Origin: Pseudomonadota bacterium
Lineage (GTDB): Bacteria; Bdellovibrionota; FAC87; UBA2466
DNA: 35,939 nucleotides
Reading direction: 5' to 3'
Assembly (NCBI GenBank): GCA_009927005.1
Contig: RFNV01000128.1
Coordinates: 1 to 35,939, forward strand
The translations under genes were made by a program, and so were the position numbers. The number at the start of each line of letters is the position of its first letter. The stretch's first letter is position 1. Of the stretch, positions 8,274-18,427 are shown one piece after another. The notes below the pieces were generated by a model, which made no database searches, was not told where the DNA came from, and saw only the letters and a list, made by a program, of their open reading frames with translations.

Positions 8274-9589
8274 TTTCCTAACATCCACGAATGAAGATCC
8301 TGTTGGGATCGTAATGCGTAACGAGCATACTTTGCTTTTTTGTCTTTCTTCCCAGTGAAGTCATCGGGAGGAAGAAGTCCCATATTCACATTTGAGGGTT
8401 GAAAGTTTTTCCGATTGGGATCGGTGATGGAATTAAGGAGTGCTCCCAGCATAGTTGTGGTTGGCAAAACCAATAACTCAGAGCCTTGAACAAGCCGGGC
8501 AGCGTTCATTCCAGCCAAAAGCCCTCCAGCCGACGACTCGAGATACCCTTCAGTTCCGGTCAGTTGGCCCGAAATGAAAATCTGTGAGTGGTTTCTCAAT
8601 TGGAGAGTTGGGAGTAAATGCTTAGGAGATTCGATATAAGTATTTCGGTGCATTGAACCCAAACGCAGGAACTCTGCCTCCTGAAGTCCTGGTAATTTTC
8701 TAAAAATTCTCTCCTGCTCTTTGTACCGAAGCTTGGTTTGAAACCCTACCAAGTTATAAGCCGTTCGAAAGCGGTTTTCAGCGCGGAGTTGAATGACGGC
8801 GTAGGGAACCTTTCCTGTCTTTGGATCCGGTAAACCAACGGGCTTCATGGGACCAAAAGCCAAAGTCTTATGACCCCGACTGGCAATTGCTTCAATCGGC
8901 ATACATCCTTCAAAATATTTTTCTTCCTCAAAATCATGGGGAAGAACAACCTCCCCTGCCAAGATATCCTGAATGAACTGGTCGTACTGTTCTTGGGTCA
9001 AAGGAATATTCAGAAAGTCAGGCGTCTCGCCCTTGTCATAGCGATTTGCAAAAAACATCTGTGAAAGATCCAAACTGTCAGTGGCTACAATAGGAGAAAT
9101 CGCATCATAAAAATACAGGGACTGCGTGCCCAGAAGCTGCCCCAAAGAACTACTAAGTGCATCGGAAGTAAGTGGACCCGTTGCGATGATCACGACTCCT
9201 GCAGGTGGAATTTCATGAATCTCCTCTCGTCGGATTTTGATCAAGGGGTGGCTTGATAAAGTTTCAGTGATCATTTGAGCAAATACATTTCTATCCACTG
9301 CCAGAGAAGCTCCGGCGGGTACCGAACACTTTCGAGCAACTTCCAGAGTTAAGGAGCCCATGGACTGAATCTCGTCCTTGAGCATTCGAGAAGCGGAGCC
9401 AGGGTTGTCACTTCCAAAACTGTTACTGCAAACTAACTCACTGAATTGATCTGATTTATGAGCTGCAGTAAGTCGAACTGGCCGCATTTCATAGAGTTCA
9501 ACTTCAATACCCTGCTGCGCTATTTGCCAGCTCGCTTCACTTCCTGCGATTCCACCACCGATGACCACTACTTTTTTATCTTGCTGCAC
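8255..9589 (-). CDS. trmFO: Methylenetetrahydrofolate-tRNA-(uracil-5-)-methyltransferase TrmFO
   Basis: TrmFO methylates U54 in the tRNA T-loop using methylene-THF and FAD. The N-terminal dinucleotide-binding motif VVVIGGGIAGSEA (7-19) is intact. ELYEMRP follows, and HKSDQFSELVCSNSFGSDNP carries Cys54, matching one of the two catalytic cysteines. EGCMPIEAIASRG carries Cys229, matching the other. YLESSAGGLLAGMNAA near the C-terminus is the conserved FAD-closing motif. The length of 444 is typical. The start is GTG at 9589 with AAGGAG five bases upstream. It runs divergently from tolQ and convergently, with overlap, toward the small secreted protein. Confidence 0.96.
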   Translation of the reverse strand: MQQDKKVVVIGGGIAGSEASWQIAQQGIEVELYEMRPVRLTAAHKSDQFSELVCSNSFGSDNPGSASRMLKDEIQSMGSLTLEVARKCSVPAGASLAVDRNVFAQMITETLSSHPLIKIRREEIHEIPPAGVVIIATGPLTSDALSSSLGQLLGTQSLYFYDAISPIVATDSLDLSQMFFANRYDKGETPDFLNIPLTQEQYDQFIQDILAGEVVLPHDFEEEKYFEGCMPIEAIASRGHKTLAFGPMKPVGLPDPKTGKVPYAVIQLRAENRFRTAYNLVGFQTKLRYKEQERIFRKLPGLQEAEFLRLGSMHRNTYIESPKHLLPTLQLRNHSQIFISGQLTGTEGYLESSAGGLLAGMNAARLVQGSELLVLPTTTMLGALLNSITDPNRKNFQPSNVNMGLLPPDDFTGKKDKKAKYARYALRSQQDLHSWMLGNHLGGL

Positions 9590-9598
9590 CGTGACTCC

Positions 9599-9627
9599 TT
9601 GACGATATCAGAAGGGACTCTTACACT
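9599..9627 (+). promoter_or_regulatory. Sigma70-type promoter for the tol operon
   Basis: TTGACG (9599-9604), a 17-base spacer and TACACT (9622-9627) form a near-consensus promoter in the trmFO/tolQ divergent spacer. The predicted start near 9634 leaves a leader of about 20 bases before ATG 9655. The -35 overlaps the trmFO ribosome-site region on the other strand, so the two genes share very compact control DNA. Confidence 0.6.
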
Positions 9628-9654
9628 AAATCCTCAAAACATTTCAAGAACATC

Positions 9655-10413
9655 ATGATTTGGACACAAATAGCATTTGCTGAAACAACAAAAGAGGCCG
9701 CTACATCTCTTAATACTTGGGATCTCATTCTTCAGACGGGCCCAATTGTATTTCTGGTGTTGCTTTTGCTCTTAACTTTTTCCGTCCTGAGCTGGGCCAT
9801 TATTTATACAAAGTGGAAAACTATCGGTCAGCTTTCCACACTCTCAGAGGAATTCCTGGAAGTATTTTGGAGTGGGCGTAGCCTAGATTTTATTTACGGT
9901 GAATCTAAGAAATTCTCAACGGCTCCTGCGGCCAAGATATTTCAGGCGGGTTACAAAGAGCTCCAAAAATTAATCGAAAGACAAAAGCAAAAAGGGGAAA
10001 AAACAACCGGAGTGAGCGATGTTTCCCAAATTATTCCACCTGAAAGCTCCATTCATAATTTGGAGCGTGCTCTCAGCACCGCTAGCCGCAATGAAGTTCT
10101 TAAATTGGAAAGTTCGATGACTTTTCTGGCAACCACTGCGAGTTCAGCCCCTTTTATTGGTCTGTTTGGCACCGTTTGGGGGATTATGAGTGCCTTTCAA
10201 AATATTGGAAATCAAGGGGGGGCAAGTTTGGCAGTTGTCGCTCCAAGCATCTCCGAGGCCTTAATTGCCACGGCAGTAGGTCTTTTTGCCGCGATTCCAG
10301 CTTCCATGGGCTACAACTATTTCAATAGCAAAATCCGAAATCAAAAAGCTCAGATGGAAAATTTCGCCGGTGATTTTCTGAACATCGTAAAGAGAAATTT
10401 TTTGTCTCAATAG
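9655..10413 (+). CDS. tolQ: TolQ/ExbB-family proton channel subunit
   Basis: This is an inner-membrane subunit of the Tol-Pal proton-driven motor, which helps invaginate the outer membrane at division. Three hydrophobic segments fit TolQ topology: about 28-52 (PIVFLVLLLLLTFSVLSWAI), 160-190 (ATTASSAPFIGLFGTVWGIM) and 205-230 (ISEALIATAVGLFAAIPA). The family motifs FIGLFGTVWGIM and EALIATAVGL are intact. At 252 residues it is slightly longer than E. coli TolQ, with a Gln/Lys-rich cytoplasmic loop (about 100-125). tolR follows after 6 bases. ExbB is the alternative name, but tolB downstream supports TolQ. Confidence 0.92.
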   Translation: MIWTQIAFAETTKEAATSLNTWDLILQTGPIVFLVLLLLLTFSVLSWAIIYTKWKTIGQLSTLSEEFLEVFWSGRSLDFIYGESKKFSTAPAAKIFQAGYKELQKLIERQKQKGEKTTGVSDVSQIIPPESSIHNLERALSTASRNEVLKLESSMTFLATTASSAPFIGLFGTVWGIMSAFQNIGNQGGASLAVVAPSISEALIATAVGLFAAIPASMGYNYFNSKIRNQKAQMENFAGDFLNIVKRNFLSQ

Positions 10414-10419
10414 ATTACT

Positions 10420-10854
10420 ATGGCAGGTTTTAAAACCAACTCAGATGATTCTCAGCCTCTCTCTGAGATTAACATCACTCCTTTTGTGGATGTGATGCTA
10501 GTGCTCTTGATTATATTTATGGTGGCTGCCCCGCTCATGGAGTCGGGAATTTCAGTTCAATTACCCAAAGCAGCAACGAAATCTCTTCCGATGGAATCAG
10601 ATCCAGTGGTTTTAACCATTACCAAGGACAAAAAATTGTTTCTTGGTAAATCTGAAGTTTCAAGAGATTCACTTGAAAATAAACTGAAGGAAACCTTCAA
10701 AAAACGTGATCAAAAAGAAATTTTTATAAGAGCAGACTCAGACTTGGCCTATGGCATCGTAGCCTCGACAATGGCTTTGATCAAAAATAGTGGCGTTCAT
10801 AAAATTGGATTGATGACGGAAGTTTCATCACCATCCAAGAGCAGCAAAAAATAA
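10420..10854 (+). CDS. tolR: TolR/ExbD-family biopolymer transport protein
   Basis: The 144-residue protein has a short cytoplasmic N-terminus and one membrane helix at about 19-40. The helix carries the family signature NITPFVDVMLVLLIIFMV, with Asp24 as the expected proton-path aspartate. A periplasmic domain follows (VVLTITKDKKLFLG, IFIRADSDLAYG), ending in a Ser/Lys-rich tail. It works as a dimer inside the TolQ pentamer and couples proton flow to TolA. Spacing to tolQ is 6 bases and to tolA 14 bases, so the genes form one operon. Confidence 0.93.
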   Translation: MAGFKTNSDDSQPLSEINITPFVDVMLVLLIIFMVAAPLMESGISVQLPKAATKSLPMESDPVVLTITKDKKLFLGKSEVSRDSLENKLKETFKKRDQKEIFIRADSDLAYGIVASTMALIKNSGVHKIGLMTEVSSPSKSSKK

Positions 10855-10868
10855 CTGGGCACTCTCCA

Positions 10869-11654
10869 ATGGAAATGGCCTCAAATCAATTTTTGAATAT
10901 CCCCAAACCTGCGCTGATTGCTTCACTTGTTTTTCACTTGGTTTTAGGAGGGACTGTCATTTTCATGTCAGCCAACGAAGGAACGTCTCTTGCTGAGCTC
11001 TTCTTTGGTAAAAAGTCTGAAATCTCAGCGCAGTCGTTTGTACAAGTGGATGTCGTTGGTCTACCGGATCAATTAATTAATGAAAAAATTAATCCTCTTT
11101 TGCCTGAAGTTGCTAAGCCAGAAACTTCGACTCAAAAGCCTGTAGAAGCAAAAACTGCTCCAAAAGATGTCATGGAGGATGCTCTTACTAAAATGAAGAA
11201 GGAGAAGACTTCTGAGAAGCGCAAGGAAAAGGAACAAGAACAAGCGCTTCGAGAAGCTCTCGAAGAGGCCAAAAGAGAACAAGCCCTGAAGGGACTTCAA
11301 AGCAAAAGCGGGACAACGGGGAGAGGAAAAATCAAAGGAAACATGTTATCCGAAGGAACATCCAGTTCCGGGATTGTTGGCACTGCTAAAGATAAATATG
11401 TCGGTGTGCTCACCGAGAGTATCAAGCAACAATTTAATATATTTTCGTGGCAACAGAAAAAGGGGTTGATGGCGGAGGTTAAATTGATGCTTTTGCCGAA
11501 CGGTCGAGTCAAATGGCGAAAAATAGTGAAGCCATCCCGTGATATACTTTATGATTCTGCAGTTCTTCAGGCTATTGATGATGCACAACCCTTTCCGGTT
11601 CCAGAGGATCGAGGGCTGCTCGAGGATGAAATCACCATTAACTTTAAACCCTAG
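10869..11654 (+). CDS. tolA: TolA/TonB-like periplasm-spanning protein
   Basis: Its position between tolR and tolB and its architecture both indicate TolA. A single N-terminal membrane helix (about 14-35, ALIASLVFHLVLGGTVIFM) is followed by a highly charged Lys/Glu/Gln-rich helix (about 95-150, KKEKTSEKRKEKEQEQALRE and similar). The last ~80 residues are a globular TonB/TolA C-terminal type domain, with GLMAEVKLMLLPNGRVKW and SAVLQAIDDAQPFPVPED. The linker helix is much shorter than in E. coli TolA (261 residues versus about 421). TolA links the TolQR motor to outer-membrane Pal and TolB. Sequence alone does not separate TolA from TonB; the neighbours do. Confidence 0.82.
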   Translation: MEMASNQFLNIPKPALIASLVFHLVLGGTVIFMSANEGTSLAELFFGKKSEISAQSFVQVDVVGLPDQLINEKINPLLPEVAKPETSTQKPVEAKTAPKDVMEDALTKMKKEKTSEKRKEKEQEQALREALEEAKREQALKGLQSKSGTTGRGKIKGNMLSEGTSSSGIVGTAKDKYVGVLTESIKQQFNIFSWQQKKGLMAEVKLMLLPNGRVKWRKIVKPSRDILYDSAVLQAIDDAQPFPVPEDRGLLEDEITINFKP

Positions 11655-11662
11655 GAACAACG

Positions 11663-13054
11663 ATGAAATTACTAACTCTCTTTTTTCTTCTTTTTGCAGC
11701 TTTGGGTCACGGTGAAATTTATTTGTCCGTAACCGGAGCAGGAGTACGCAGGGCAAAGATTGGTGTTGGGGAAATCAAAAATATCGGGGGCGGTGCGGAT
11801 TCAGGACAGGCTAGTCGAATCAGAAGCCAGATCATGTCCGATCTTGAGTTGATTAATCTTTTTGAGTTCATTCCGGATTCCGCTGCAATTGCTGCGGACA
11901 GGGAATCTGGAAGTGACATGGATTACACCAAGTGGTCGCCCCTGGGAGCGACTTTTGTTCTACGCGTGGGGTATCGAGTCGAATCGGATAAAGTAGCATT
12001 GGATGCTCAGTTCTTCGATGTCCCCGGTCAGAAGCGGATCTTTGGACAGAGTTATCAATCGGGCTCGAATAATACGACTAGGATCATTCACGAGCTTTCT
12101 GAAACTATTCTTAAAGCACTAACCGGAGAGAAGGGTTTATTTAAAAGTCGTATTTTGATGGTTTGCCACGATCTTTCTCAACGCCGCTCTCCCGCAAAGG
12201 AGATTTATATTGCCGATGCTGATGGAAGCAACCTTCTTGCACTCACAGCTGACAAGACTCTTTCTCTGAGCCCAGCCTGGATGAATGACGGAGCCAATAT
12301 TTCTTACACCCAATTTGAGTTCCTGATTTCACGAGGCGTTCGAAAGCGTGGCGCAGTTTTGAAAAAACATAATTTGGCTACTGGTTCACGAAGCGTTCTT
12401 TATTTTAAAGATGGAATGAATAGCGGAGCAGCCTGGAGCGAAAACGGAAACCGTGGGATAGTCACCATGAGCTTTACGGGGAAACCCGAACTCTACTTTA
12501 TTTCCCCCAACGGCTCTTCGGAGCCAGAACCTCTTAGCAGAAACTTACAGTTGAAGTCGATGACTCAATCAGCCCCTCAAACAGTAAATCCCAATTTGCT
12601 TTTTGAAGTTGAAGCAAGTTGGTCTCCGAACGGGCGGGAGTTAGTGTTCTCCAGTGCCAGAAGCGGAAGCCCTATGATTTATATTGCGGATTTAAACACC
12701 AACCTAACTCGGCAGATCACCTTTGCAGGAAAATATAATGCAACTCCCGCATGGTCTCCCAAAGGAGATAAAATTCTCTTCGCAGCGCAAAGGGCACCGA
12801 ATGGAAATTTCGATATCTATTCAATCGAACCAAGCGGAAACAATCTTTCTAGAATTACCGTAGGAGATCAGGGCAGAAGGCGAATCAACCATGAAAATCC
12901 ATCGTGGGCACCCACTGGAAGACACTTTGCAATTGCCAGTAATGAGACGGGAAACTACGCAATATACGTGCTAACGGATGATGGCTCCCTGAAGAGAAGA
13001 ATCTCCCCAGAAGGAAAAGAATGTAAAAGTCCTAAGTGGGGCCCCGCTCAATAG
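11663..13054 (+). CDS. tolB: Tol-Pal system beta-propeller protein TolB
   Basis: A signal peptide (MKLLTLFFLLFAALGHG) directs this 463-residue protein to the periplasm. The N-terminal TolB domain (about 20-150) precedes a propeller of repeated WSPxG-type blades: LSPAWMNDGANISYT, ASWSPNGRELVFSSARSG, PAWSPKGDKILFAA and PSWAPTGRHFAIAS. TolB shuttles between TolA and Pal. It starts 8 bases after tolA with AGGAA as ribosome site and closes the operon. No pal or cpoB follows; the next gene is mreB on the opposite strand, 18 bases away. Confidence 0.93.
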   Translation: MKLLTLFFLLFAALGHGEIYLSVTGAGVRRAKIGVGEIKNIGGGADSGQASRIRSQIMSDLELINLFEFIPDSAAIAADRESGSDMDYTKWSPLGATFVLRVGYRVESDKVALDAQFFDVPGQKRIFGQSYQSGSNNTTRIIHELSETILKALTGEKGLFKSRILMVCHDLSQRRSPAKEIYIADADGSNLLALTADKTLSLSPAWMNDGANISYTQFEFLISRGVRKRGAVLKKHNLATGSRSVLYFKDGMNSGAAWSENGNRGIVTMSFTGKPELYFISPNGSSEPEPLSRNLQLKSMTQSAPQTVNPNLLFEVEASWSPNGRELVFSSARSGSPMIYIADLNTNLTRQITFAGKYNATPAWSPKGDKILFAAQRAPNGNFDIYSIEPSGNNLSRITVGDQGRRRINHENPSWAPTGRHFAIASNETGNYAIYVLTDDGSLKRRISPEGKECKSPKWGPAQ

Positions 13055-13061
13055 AGGCCCC
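13038..13061. terminator. Weak GC hairpin between tolB and mreB
   Basis: GGGGCC (13038-13043) can pair with GGCCCC (13056-13061) across a 12-base loop, spanning the tolB stop codon. There is no T-run on either side, so it is at best a weak or Rho-assisted bidirectional terminator. Confidence 0.25.
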
Positions 13062-13072
13062 CAAGGAAAGAT

Positions 13073-14167
<1,095 letters not shown>

Positions 14168-14351
14168 TCAGTCTAAGCCAAGAGTCCGGAATATACTGAG
14201 GCATTTAAGGGCAGTCACGCGGATTTCTTGAAAACATTACAATTCTAACGCTCGGGATAATGCAGCACGTCAAAAGCACTACCAAAAAGGACAGATCCTA
14301 GTGAATATTTCTGAAGAAATTACCGAAAACACTTATGGAGGATTGTGAAGG

Positions 14352-16555
14352 TTGGACTTTAAACCCTACAAAATGGGAAAGTATTTGCTTCTGGAAAGGC
14401 TTGCCACCGGGGGCATGGCTGAGGTCTATCGCGCCAAATCTACGGGCGCCAGCGGTTTTGAAAAACACCTCGCCATCAAGAGAATCCTCCCCGATCACCT
14501 AGAGGACGATACTTTCCGCAGAATGTTTGAAACTGAGGCTCGGATAGGGAGCAGTCTCCAGCACTCAAACATTGTTCAGATCTTAGATTTCGTAAAGTTT
14601 GGGGAAACCTTTCTTCTGGTGATGGAGTTTATGAACGGCAAGAACCTCAGACAAGTCATCAACAAGCTAAAGAAGCTGCAGTACTCTCTGCCGATTGAGT
14701 GTGCCCTTTTTATCATCAATGAAACCTGTAAGGGCTTGGAGTACGCCCACAGCAAAAAGATGATTTTACCGGACAACCCCAAAACATTATTCATCGGGAT
14801 ATGTCACCGCAAAACGTCATGTTGTCTTATGACGGCTCGGTAAAAATCGTAGACTTTGGAATCGCCAACTGGAAAGACAAGCTTGAACAAACAAAGTCGG
14901 GCGTTATCAAAGGAAAATTTGGCTACATGTCCCCGGAACAAGCGGCTGGGGAGCCCATTACTCATCTGACTGATCTGTTTTCTACTGGAATTATTTTTTG
15001 GGAACTTCTCACGGGAAGAAGATTGTTTTCAGCAGAAAGTGATCTTTCTACTCTTCGATTAATTCAAGACTGCGTTGTTCCTCGGCCATCTCAATTCAAT
15101 CCAAAAGTGACTCCAGACTTAGAACGAATTGTAATGAAATCGCTCTCCAAAAACAGTGCACAACGCTATCAATCAGCGGGAGCCATGCAACGCCAGATTC
15201 AGGAGCACTTAAACAAGCACTATCCCGGCTTTAGAGAAAGTGAACTGGCAAACATGATGCAAAGACTTTTTAAGGACGAGATTGCATCAGAAAAAAAACG
15301 GATCGAAGTTCTCACTCGACAATCAGTACCGTTTTCTCAAGGCAATGCGGAAGTTCCAGAAGCAGTTGCGAATGAATTCGATATCGATAATTCGATCAGC
15401 GAGGGGTCGCTCACGGCATCCGATCAAGACCGGGTAAGCCATGTTACTTTTATCGATCAGGACAATGTCCCCTCGGCGATAGTCCGACTGGAAGATGTTG
15501 ATTCTAAAACGAAGGAAACCCATCCTCCCCTTGAGTCGAAGTCTCAATCCACAGCAAAAAATACCCTTTCGGATACTAATCCAGAGGGGGAAGCGGAAGC
15601 TCCAGAAACAATCGCAAAAACGATCGTGGCACGACAGTCTAATCCCGTGGCCCCCACTCCCACCAAAGTGACCCAATCACGGTCTTCCAAGCTTCAGCAG
15701 ATTGTCGAAAAAAGAGTCGAGAATGATAGAAATGAAGGACCTAAAGACATCAGCGTCGTTACTACCCCTGGTGGAATTAAGTTAGATACTCACTCAATTA
15801 CTAATCAGGACATTTCACGAGAAACTTGGGGTTCAACAGACTCCAATGCTCGGCCTTTAGATCGAGAGGATGACTTGCCTCAAGGAAGAATTTCAGGCCT
15901 TGCAAAGGTAGTCGCCGCCTCGGGGCTTCTGGCAGTAACAGCTTATCTTTACCATATGCTGTTATCGGGACAGACCGTGATCCCGGTAAATATTGAAACC
16001 CAGGATCCAAGACTCATCGGTTCCTGTGATCCTGCCAAAAATCCCAACTGTTCAAAAATGCCAGCGAAGCCGGCCGATCCGGCTGTCCCTTCGCAAGTGA
16101 TAAACAACTGCGAGCTGAGATTTGAAACTGATCCACCAGGAGCAATCGTTATCATCGATGGTGTTGAAAAACTTGCGACGCCCGGCACAGCTCTGGTTCC
16201 GTGCGACACTTCAATTAACTATTCACTGCGACTTAAAGACCACGAGACAGTGGCTGAAAATGTCCTAGTGAAAAGCAAAATGAGGGCGATTTCTAGAGCA
16301 TTGAAGAAAGTTGAACTCGGCGATTTGGTTGTGGTTACTAATCGTAGAGTAAAAGTCTTCAGCGACACGGAACAATTTGGGGAAACAGAACCAGGTAAAC
16401 CCTTTAGAATTGAAAGACTACCTGCAAATAGAACCTACAATATCCATTTCACAAATGAAATTTTCGGAATCGATGAAACTCGGACTCTCGAAGTAAAGCC
16501 GGGGGTCAGCGCCATCTACGAAATTCGCCTCGATGACAAGCCAGAAAAGCGCTAA
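14352..16555 (+). CDS. Ser/Thr protein kinase with membrane anchor and PEGA-like C-terminus, interrupted by a one-base frameshift
   Basis: Two overlapping frames together encode one PknB-like kinase of about 734 residues. The first frame (14352-14843, TTG start, GGAGGA about 9 bases upstream) holds the glycine loop LATGGMAEVYRAK and the Lys motif HLAIKRI, then runs into unrelated sequence. The second frame carries NIIHRDMSPQNVML (catalytic loop), KIVDFGIAN (DFG) and FGYMSPEQA (activation-segment end). Its ATG 14801 lies inside the catalytic loop, so it cannot be a natural start for a working kinase. Frames join at AAAAAG near 14754. After the kinase domain come a Ser/Thr/Glu-rich linker, a membrane helix (VVAASGLLAVTAYLYHMLL) and a periplasmic region with a PEGA-type repeat (FETDPPGAIVIIDG). 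The frameshift may be a sequence error, a real mutation or recoding. Confidence 0.8.
14751..14762 (+). other. Frameshift site in the kinase gene
   Basis: The bases are AGC AAA AAG ATG in the upstream frame. Moving back one base after AAG gives GAT GAT TTT ACC GGA CAA CCC CAA AAC ATT ATT CAT, which reads DDFTGQPQNIIH straight into the HRD motif. One extra A in the five-A run would restore a single frame. C AAA AAG resembles, but does not equal, the A AAA AAG slippery heptamer. A GGAG lies 11 bases upstream (14738-14741), but no strong downstream stem is evident. Confidence 0.8.
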
Positions 16556-16558
16556 TCG

Positions 16559-17107
16559 CTAGACTGACTTCCACCAAGTACTCACCCACTGACAAATCGA
16601 TTCAAGAGCTTCTTTTTCAACGTGTTTATCAATGAGAATGGGCCGACGGCGGGTCGGATAGACCATCACTCGCCAATGCCCTCGAATAAAATATTGAGGA
16701 TCGTCGTGAAATTGAGGGGCTAAATTGGGCGCTGGTTTGTGATTAAACAGTCTTACTTCCTTCACCTCATCCCGATTCACTTTCCTCAGGACTATCGGAT
16801 ATCCAAAACAAAAATAACCCGTTTGTAGTTGCTTGCCCACCAAACGAATGAATCTTCGAAGGGCAGCCATCTTGAAGCCAACTGCCCCGAATAACAAAAT
16901 AACCAGGGTGAGTACTCCTAAAATAAGCCAATCCCAAACCGTCCCTGCGCTTAAGAGGTCACCAAGAACTTGATAAGCCGCAGCCATCATGCAACCGACA
17001 GCAAAAACAGCGATTCCGTAAAGAATCCAATACGTCTTTGGCGGGGCAACTTCTCTAAATTCCTCGCGCTTTAATGGTTCAGGGACAAGCTCTAGATAAA
17101 AACCCAT
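16559..17107 (-). CDS. Two-helix membrane protein of unknown function
   Basis: The 182-residue protein has two hydrophobic helices, at about 27-48 (WILYGIAVFAVGCMMAAAYQ) and 59-81 (WDWLILGVLTLVILLFGAVG). A soluble C-terminal half follows, with strand-rich, positively charged stretches (YPIVLRKVNRDEVKEVRLF, HWRVMVYPTRRRPILIDKH). The layout resembles membrane proteins carrying a PH-like domain, but I cannot assign a family. The start is ATG 17107 without a clear ribosome site. It ends 3 bases from the convergent kinase gene and stands divergent from rocD. Confidence 0.6.
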   Translation of the reverse strand: MGFYLELVPEPLKREEFREVAPPKTYWILYGIAVFAVGCMMAAAYQVLGDLLSAGTVWDWLILGVLTLVILLFGAVGFKMAALRRFIRLVGKQLQTGYFCFGYPIVLRKVNRDEVKEVRLFNHKPAPNLAPQFHDDPQYFIRGHWRVMVYPTRRRPILIDKHVEKEALESICQWVSTWWKSV

Positions 17108-17167
17108 GGGGTTCTTTTACATTCCCTTAGATAAAAATCAAGGGGGGTGGTCATATAAACCTGACAG

Positions 17168-17176
17168 TGCTAAATT
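17168..17176 (+). promoter_or_regulatory. Possible extended -10 promoter for rocD
   Basis: TGC followed by TAAATT (17171-17176) sits 9 bases before ATG 17186, predicting a leader of only 2-3 bases. There is no Shine-Dalgarno before this start. The hexamer matches consensus at 4 of 6 positions, so this rests mainly on the similar arrangement at other genes in the window. Confidence 0.3.
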
Positions 17177-17185
17177 GCGGCCTCT

Positions 17186-18394
17186 ATGAAACTGACCGAT
17201 TCCCTCATTGAAAAAGCTGAAACCTATGGTGCCCACAATTACCATCCCCTCCCCCTTGTGCTTCGCCGGGGCGAGGGAGCTAAAGTGGCGGATGTTGAAG
17301 GCAAAGAATATATCGATTTTTTATCTTGTTATTCAGCCCTCAACTTTGGTCATCAACACCCGAGAATTGTTCATGCATTGCTTACTCAGTTACAAAAATT
17401 AGCTGTTTGCTCTCGAGCTTTTTACGCTGAGGAATTTGGGTATTTTTCGGAAGAACTCGCTCAATTTGTTGGCCTAGAAATGGTTCTTGCGATGAACAGT
17501 GGCGCTGAAGCCTGCGAAACCGCGATTAAAATTGCTCGGAAGTGGGGCTACGAAAAAAAAGGGGTTGAAGCCAATCAGGCAAATATCATCTGCGTGGAAA
17601 ACAATTTTCATGGCAGAACTGTAACCATTGTTTCTTTCTCCACAGACCCAGCTTACCGAGATGGATTTGGTCCCTTCACCCCAGGTTTTAAAATCGTTCC
17701 TTTTGATAATCCCTCCGCTATTGAAAATGCGATTGATAAAAATACGGTGGGTGTTTTTGTCGAACCGATTCAAGCTGAAGCCGGAATTTTAGTCCCTAAA
17801 CCCGGATACCTAAAGGAACTCAGAAAAATCTGCGATAAACACCAAGTTCTCCTAATGGTAGACGAAATCCAGACAGGTCTTGGTCGGACAGGCGCTGATT
17901 TTTGTTTTCAACATGAAAACATACAACCTGATCTGGTTATCTTGGGTAAATCCTTGGGAGGAGGACTCCTTCCAATTTCAGCTGTGGTTGGAAAAACAAC
18001 CGTCATGGAGGTCATAAAACCCGGACAACACGGTTCAACTTTTGGAGGAAATCCGCTGGCTTGTGCTGTCGCGAGAGCTTCTTTGAAAGTGCTTAGAGAT
18101 GAAGAGCTCTCCAAACGGTCACTTGAATTGGGCAGTGAAATTCTTAAAAAGCTCATGAAAATTTCTTCGCCACTCATTAAGGAAATCCGGGGAAGAGGTC
18201 TTTTGATTGGAATAGAGTTAGACCCTTCAGCAGGCGGAGCCAGAAAATATTGTGAAGTTCTTGCTAAGCAGGGAGTGCTCTGTAAGGAAACCCATGACCA
18301 TGTCATACGAATTGCTCCTCCCTTAAATATTGAAACCGGATTACTAGATCAGGGAATAAATTCGGTTATTTCCGTGCTTTCAAAGGGCCTCTAG
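17186..18394 (+). CDS. rocD: Ornithine aminotransferase (RocD type)
   Basis: This class III PLP aminotransferase transfers the delta-amino group of ornithine to 2-oxoglutarate, giving glutamate semialdehyde for proline/glutamate metabolism and arginine breakdown. The N-terminal pattern GAHNYHPLPLVLRRGEG and DFLSCYSALNFGHQHP is characteristic of ornithine aminotransferases rather than ArgD. The family blocks SRAFY, MNSGAEACETAIKIARKWGY, MVDEIQTGLGRTG and the PLP lysine K255 in ILGKSLGGG are intact. The length of 402 is normal. It lies just upstream of the lptM-dap cluster on the same strand, with a 33-base gap. An acetylornithine or other omega-aminotransferase role is less likely but not excluded. 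Confidence 0.88.
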   Translation: MKLTDSLIEKAETYGAHNYHPLPLVLRRGEGAKVADVEGKEYIDFLSCYSALNFGHQHPRIVHALLTQLQKLAVCSRAFYAEEFGYFSEELAQFVGLEMVLAMNSGAEACETAIKIARKWGYEKKGVEANQANIICVENNFHGRTVTIVSFSTDPAYRDGFGPFTPGFKIVPFDNPSAIENAIDKNTVGVFVEPIQAEAGILVPKPGYLKELRKICDKHQVLLMVDEIQTGLGRTGADFCFQHENIQPDLVILGKSLGGGLLPISAVVGKTTVMEVIKPGQHGSTFGGNPLACAVARASLKVLRDEELSKRSLELGSEILKKLMKISSPLIKEIRGRGLLIGIELDPSAGGARKYCEVLAKQGVLCKETHDHVIRIAPPLNIETGLLDQGINSVISVLSKGL

Positions 18395-18411
18395 ATACCC
18401 GTTCGGCCCTG

Positions 18412-18420
18412 TGGTACAAC
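18412..18420 (+). promoter_or_regulatory. Possible extended -10 promoter for the lptM-dap operon
   Basis: TGG followed by TACAAC (18415-18420) lies 7 bases before ATG 18428, so transcription would start at or within one base of the start codon. No Shine-Dalgarno is present. An imperfect hairpin (AGGGCC 18384-18389 with GGCCCT 18405-18410) straddles the preceding rocD stop and could limit read-through. Confidence 0.35.
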
Positions 18421-18427
18421 CCCCCGA

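Noticed and set aside
14301-14348. 15-codon frame (GTG start, AAGGA upstream) ending 3 bases before the kinase start
   Set aside because: It could be a leader peptide, but it is short and low in information. It shares the kinase frame and could be chance; there is no attenuator-like structure.
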